From Devosia sp. (GTDB lineage Bacteria; Pseudomonadota; Alphaproteobacteria; Rhizobiales; Devosiaceae), in assembly GCA_016713105.1 (NCBI GenBank), contig JADJPS010000007.1, positions 208,501-272,500 of the forward strand: a DNA stretch of 64,000 nt, given 5' to 3'. A program made the position numbers and the translations under genes. Position 1 is the first letter of the stretch, and each line of letters begins with the position of its first letter. The notes under the pieces were generated by a model. The model did no database searches. It had not been told where the DNA came from and saw only the letters and a program-made list of their open reading frames with translations. Positions 60,537-64,000 of the stretch are shown in pieces.

Positions 60537-61733
60537 ATGTCCAAAGACATCCGTCCCGAGCTTGGCCTGCGCCAGATCGTCAACGTGTCGGGCACCATGA
60601 CAACGCTCGGCGCCTCGATCGCGGTGCCACAGGCGATCGAGGCGATGCATCGCAGCCTGCCGCAGTTCTTCGAGATGAGCGCCTTGCACCGCTACGCCAG
60701 CGAGGTCATCGCCGATCTCACCGGGGGCGAGGCCGGGTTCGTTACCGCTTCCTGCGCGTCCGGCATCACCATCAGGGTCGCCGCGGCGATGACGGGTACC
60801 GACCTGCTGGCTATCGAGAGGCTGCCCGATGCCGGCACGCTCAAGAATGAAGTGCTTATGCTTTCCGGCCACATGGTGAGCTTCGGCGCGCCGGTCGAGC
60901 AGATGGTCCGGCTGGCCGGCGCTAGGGTGATTCCGGTCGGCCAGGCGACGTCGTCGTCGGCCTATCAGTTGGCCGGATCGATCACCGACCGGACCGCGGC
61001 CGCCCTGTTCGTCGTCTCGCACCACGTGGTCGACTATGCGCAGGTCCCGCTCAAGACGTTTGCCGAGATCTGCCACGCCAGGGGGGTGCCGGTGATCGTC
61101 GACGCGGCATCCGAATACGATCTGCGGCTGTTCCTCGCGCAGGGCGCCGACCTCGTGGTCTATTCCGGCCACAAGTTCCTCGGCGGCCCAACCTCCGGCG
61201 TTGTCGCCGGGTCCAAGCAGCTGATCCGCGCCTGCTACCTGCAGAACCGCGGCATCGGGCGCGGCATGAAGGTGGGTAAGGAAACCATCATCGGGGTAAG
61301 CGCCGCGCTCACGGCCTGGAAGACGCGCGACCATGCCGGGATCAGGGCCCGGGAACGCGCCGCGCTCGACACCTGGGTCGCTGCCCTCGCGGGCCGGCCC
61401 GGGGTGACCGCGACGATTGTGCCCGATCCCACCAACAACCCGCTCGACCGGCTGAAGGTGACGATCGATCCGGACGAGGCACGGATCACCGCCTGGAACC
61501 TTGCCTCGCGCCTTGCCGCCGGCGACCGGCCGGTCATTGTCCGCGACCACGAGATCGAGCACGGCCACTTCTTCCTCGACCCCTGCAACCTGCATCCGCA
61601 GGAAGAGCACCTGGTCGCGGAGCGCCTTCTCGAGGAACTTGGCAAGGCCGCGCTGTCCAATGACGTCATCAGCACCCCGATCGAGGAGGTCTGGCTGGAG
61701 CGGGAAAAGGCCATCCTCAACTGGCCGGACTGA
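60537..61733 (+). CDS. SelA-like PLP-dependent enzyme (DgaE/selenocysteine-synthase-like), intact
   Basis: A 398-residue fold-type I PLP enzyme: QIVNVSGTMTTLGASIAVPQ, LTGGEAGFVTASCASGIT, VPVIVDAASEYDL (Asp to the pyridine nitrogen) and the PLP lysine Lys213 in VVYSGHKFLGGPTSG. The group includes D-glucosaminate-6-phosphate ammonia-lyase and other dehydratases/ammonia-lyases of amino acids and amino sugar acids, as well as SelA; the lack of selenium genes favours a catabolic lyase. ATG 60537 follows AAGGGG. It is the last gene of the IclR-controlled cluster. Confidence 0.85.
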   Translation: MSKDIRPELGLRQIVNVSGTMTTLGASIAVPQAIEAMHRSLPQFFEMSALHRYASEVIADLTGGEAGFVTASCASGITIRVAAAMTGTDLLAIERLPDAGTLKNEVLMLSGHMVSFGAPVEQMVRLAGARVIPVGQATSSSAYQLAGSITDRTAAALFVVSHHVVDYAQVPLKTFAEICHARGVPVIVDAASEYDLRLFLAQGADLVVYSGHKFLGGPTSGVVAGSKQLIRACYLQNRGIGRGMKVGKETIIGVSAALTAWKTRDHAGIRARERAALDTWVAALAGRPGVTATIVPDPTNNPLDRLKVTIDPDEARITAWNLASRLAAGDRPVIVRDHEIEHGHFFLDPCNLHPQEEHLVAERLLEELGKAALSNDVISTPIEEVWLEREKAILNWPD

Positions 61734-61758
61734 CGCACAGGCGTGCCGGACGGAGGTA

Positions 61759-61777
61759 CGGGCCGGTCATCGGCCCG
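61759..61777 (+). terminator. Possible terminator stem after the SelA-like gene
   Basis: CGGGCCG and CGGCCCG pair around GTCAT, 26 bases past the stop. There is no T-run, so intrinsic termination is uncertain. Confidence 0.3.
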
Positions 61778-62085
61778 GCCCGGCGGCGCTCCGAAGCAGA
61801 GGCGTAGCCGGTCGGCGAAGACGAGCGCCTGATATCTGATATCGCGCGCCACAGGGGCGCCGTGGGCGTGGTCCGGTCAGCTCGACGCGGAGGTTGCGCG
61901 GACAACACCCGGACACCCAGCCGCCAGGCGAGGGACGCTGTTCTGCGCCGCGCGATAGACTAGAGGTCTGCATCCCCCCGGTGCCACATTGGCCTCGAGC
62001 CACAGTGTCCGTGTGTCCGTGTATCCGGTGAGGAAGGGAAACGAGCTGGATTAGGCCCAAGGGGGGAGGAAAAGCGGGCATTAAT

Positions 62086-62141
62086 GGATACAAGGATACA
62101 AGGATACAAGGATACAAGGATACAAGGATACAAGGATACAT
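62086..62141 (+). repeat. Tandem array of the octamer GGATACAA
   Basis: Six perfect head-to-tail copies from 62086 to 62133 and a seventh ending in T, followed by a TATATATAT tract. There are no spacers, so this is not a CRISPR array. The 8-base period puts successive copies on different faces of the helix. Confidence 0.9.
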
Positions 62142-62208
62142 ATATATATCTTACTATTTTCCTCGCTTTCCCAACGACTTGGGCTGAATCTCCTGTATCC
62201 GGCGGTTT

Positions 62209-62231
62209 GGGCTGTATCCGGGATACAGCCC
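62209..62231. promoter_or_regulatory. Inverted repeat built from two GGATACA units
   Basis: GGGCTGTATCC and GGATACAGCCC are perfect complements around a single G. The site combines two copies of the local heptamer head to head and lies 150 bases downstream of the integrase stop. Confidence 0.7.
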
Positions 62232-62380
62232 CTCTGACCTCGAAGGATCGTCAGGTCGGCTGGATACAACCTTGGATACAACCCCCTTGTCCCCCGATGT
62301 GCTGAAGCGATCTCTCGCGCCGCTTGGGTCTGGTCCGGCCCTGAACGCGATCGCCCCTCACTCACTTGGCCCCTCGGCCC

Positions 62381-63553
62381 TCACTCGAGCGTCGGGCCGG
62401 GACTGACATAGTTCGCCCAGGCCACCATCAGCCTGCGGCGCTTGTCCAGCGCGTCGGAACGCCGGTAGGCCTGTTCCGTTGCGTCCCCCACCCGGTGGGC
62501 CAGCGTCGCCTCGGCAATGTCGCGGGAGAACTCCGTGCTGTCCCCGACCCAGTCGCGGAACGCCGAGCGGAAGCCATGGGTCGTGTATTGGTCGGTCTTC
62601 AGCCGGCGCAGCAGCATCTCCATTGCCGACGATGACAGCGGCCGCCCCGGCCGCCGGCCAGGGAATACGTAGTCAGACATCCGCTCGGAGCCGAGCGCCG
62701 TCAGGATCGCCACCACCTGCGGGATGAGCGGTACGCGGTGAAGTCGGCCGGCCTTCATGCGCTGCGCGGGAACCGACCACACGCCTTCCGACAGGTCGAA
62801 CTCGTCCCAGCGGGCATTGAGGATTTCACCGGAGCGTGCTGCGGTGAGGATCAGGACCTGCAGCGCACGGGCGGCCATGGCGTCCGACCCTTGCAGACGT
62901 CCAAAGAAGCTCGGGACGTCGGCAAAGGGCATGGCAGCATGGTGGCCGCGGGTGAGCTTCTGGCGGGGCGGCAAAACGTTAGCCAGGTGTCCTCGCCACA
63001 GGGCCGGGTTCTCACCCTCTCGCCACCCCCGCACCCTGGCGAAGTCGAGCACGCGCTCGATCCTGCCGCGCAACCGCGAGGCCGTCTCTGGTTTGTGTTG
63101 CCAAATCGGGCTCAGCACTGACAGCACATCGTCGGTGCCGATGTGGGACACCTTTTGATCTCGCAGTGGCTGGCAGTAGGTCGTGAGCGTCATCCGCCAC
63201 TGCGCTCGATGCTTGGGGTTGTGCCACGAGCCTTCAATCGATGCCAGGAACAGATCGACGCATTCGGCGAAGCTGGGTTCAGCAGGCCTGTTCTTCTCCA
63301 GCAGGGGATCACGCCCCTCGGCAACTGCTTTGCGGCATGCGTCGGCCAGCAAACGGGCCTTCTGCAGCGGCACTGCGGGATAGCCGCCCAGCCCCATCTC
63401 GCGCCGCTTTCCATCGCGGACCCACATGAACAGCCACGACTTCGAACCGGTCGGCGAGACGTTGAGGTAAAGGCCACCGCCGTCCGACAACCGGCCTTGC
63501 TTAAGTCCCCCGGACTTGACCTTGGCATCGGTAAGCTTGCTCAGCGCTCGCAC
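62381..63553 (-). CDS. Tyrosine-type site-specific integrase (P4-like, DUF4102 N terminus)
   Basis: A 390-residue recombinase. N-terminal arm-binding DUF4102 domain (KLTDAKVKSGGLKQGRLSDG, GLYLNVSPTGSKSWLFMW), SAM-like core-binding domain (about residues 95-185) and catalytic domain with Arg in TAARSGEILNARWDEF, HGFRSAFRDW (His-x-x-Arg), a second His in LAHRVGDATEQ and the nucleophile in AYRRSDALDKRR. All catalytic residues are present. The start is GTG 63553, 6 bases after GGGGA. No other element genes are inside the window, so this is one end of an island lying to either side. Confidence 0.92.
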   Translation of the reverse strand: MRALSKLTDAKVKSGGLKQGRLSDGGGLYLNVSPTGSKSWLFMWVRDGKRREMGLGGYPAVPLQKARLLADACRKAVAEGRDPLLEKNRPAEPSFAECVDLFLASIEGSWHNPKHRAQWRMTLTTYCQPLRDQKVSHIGTDDVLSVLSPIWQHKPETASRLRGRIERVLDFARVRGWREGENPALWRGHLANVLPPRQKLTRGHHAAMPFADVPSFFGRLQGSDAMAARALQVLILTAARSGEILNARWDEFDLSEGVWSVPAQRMKAGRLHRVPLIPQVVAILTALGSERMSDYVFPGRRPGRPLSSSAMEMLLRRLKTDQYTTHGFRSAFRDWVGDSTEFSRDIAEATLAHRVGDATEQAYRRSDALDKRRRLMVAWANYVSPGPTLE

Positions 63554-64000
63554 CGTTCATCCCCACTTCTTTCCCCACTCTATAGTGGGGATAATCATGG
63601 ACACATATGGACACGTCTGGACGAGATGCCAAGGATAATGTAGGTATTTCAGCCGGATCGTGCACATCTGCGGACACCGCTGGACGCTAGTACGGCGGTC
63701 TTTCTCTCCGCCATTAAGTCATTGATATTACTGGTGTGTTTGGTCTTGCGAGGGTGCCTTGGCTAACCCTCGGAGACGTCGCGTCTATTCACCTTGGCGG
63801 TCGCGCGAACCCAACTGGAGACGGCCAATTCGGAGCCCGAATTCGCGATGCATTCGCGTCATTCTCTAGTGGGCTATTTGGCACTTGGCATTAGGGCGCT
63901 TCACTCCACCACCGGTTCTTGGATGGACTTCATGGTAGGCGGTAGCGGTGTCAGAGTCTGCTTGTGGCCGATAGTGTTGAAAAGTCCGCGCAGGCTATCA
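63554..64000. other. Region upstream of the integrase, no gene recognised
   Basis: About 450 bases, AT-richer than average. An inverted repeat CCCCACT-CTAT-AGTGGGG lies at 63573-63590, 20 bases before the integrase start, and could be an operator. GGACAC/GGACG words recur at 63598-63690 (ATGGACACATATGGACACG, CGGACACCGCTGGACGC). No tRNA gene could be recognised on either strand. The last bases may belong to an insertion-sequence end, but this cannot be shown. Confidence 0.4.

Larger units (their letters stand above)
61734..62380. other. Non-coding region with GGATACA repeats next to the integrase
   Basis: No gene is seen. From 62020 to 62280 the heptamer GGATACA or its complement occurs 13 times: 62020 (complement), seven in the tandem array from 62086, 62194 and 62213 (complement), 62221, 62262 and 62274. 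Stretch 62140-62160 is AT-rich (TATATATAT). The layout resembles a protein-loading site, such as integrase arm sites, excisionase sites or plasmid iterons. Confidence 0.6.

Noticed and set aside
62086..62141. Possible CRISPR array
   Set aside because: Units are 8 bases, head to tail, without spacers, and there are no cas genes nearby.
61734..64000. tRNA gene as integration site of the integrase
   Set aside because: No cloverleaf or T-loop motif could be recognised on either strand in the flanks; the attachment site may lie outside the window.
63955..64000. Possible insertion-sequence end at the right edge
   Set aside because: The last 45 bases vaguely resemble an IS terminus, but there is no transposase, target duplication or second end to support it.

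Overview
The window is GC-rich DNA that reads like an alphaproteobacterium, most likely Hyphomicrobiales. The clues are the many solute-binding-protein-dependent importers for sugars and polar amino acids, an alphaproteobacterial style chemotaxis operon, a bufferin copper-peptide operon, Csu-type pilus genes and GC-rich hairpin repeats. The assignment rests on gene content and composition only.

Layout: (1) 3-647, 3' part of a formylglycine-generating-enzyme-like gene. (2) 655-15940, a catabolic block: NTF2-like protein, alpha/beta hydrolase, two histidinol-dehydrogenase-like enzymes, RraA-like protein, bicupin, LacI-type regulator, SDR dehydrogenase, amidase with a 50-residue coupled partner, and a complete CUT1 ABC importer. 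Five copies of a TGCATwCGwATGCA palindrome lie in its promoters and probably bind the LacI protein. (3) 16084-27422, a second block with its own palindrome (CTATTATAATAG, four sites): an SDR with Phe at the catalytic Tyr, an SDR-like pseudoenzyme, an HpcH/HpaI aldolase, a fused E1alpha-E1beta-lipoyl protein, a 2-hydroxyacid dehydrogenase, an E2-like protein lacking the acyltransferase residues, a broken GntR regulator, an importer without an ATPase and an SMP-30-like lactonase. (4) 27606-31932, a Csu-type chaperone-usher operon. (5) 32227-38873, an FCD-type GntR regulator, a mandelate-racemase-family enzyme, a badly broken sugar importer and mobA/mogA inside an imperfect tandem duplication. 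(6) 39013-50092, an HD-GYP response regulator and a chemotaxis operon (STAS, cheY, cheA, cheW, mcp, cheW, cheR, cheB and an unusual soluble MCP-like protein). (7) 50089-52511, the bufferin operon bufABC plus DoxX. (8) 52739-54651, TetR, gene remnants and a small phage-type protein. (9) 54943-61733, an IclR regulator divergent from an amino-acid importer, RidA and two SelA-like PLP enzymes. (10) 61734-64000, a repeat-rich region and a tyrosine integrase.

Blocks 2, 3, 5 and 9 share one plan: regulator, importer and a few enzymes for a small acidic or amino-sugar-like substrate. In all four importers a strong hairpin sits between the solute-binding-protein gene and the first permease gene.

Many genes (gntR, SMP-30, cheY, cheA P2 region, cheW, doxX, the pilus chaperone, the whole 34-39 kb stretch) carry single-base frameshifts. 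Their density and even spread, including in genes that should be essential for their operon, suggest uncorrected sequencing or assembly errors as much as real decay. Frameshifted genes are given as full spans.
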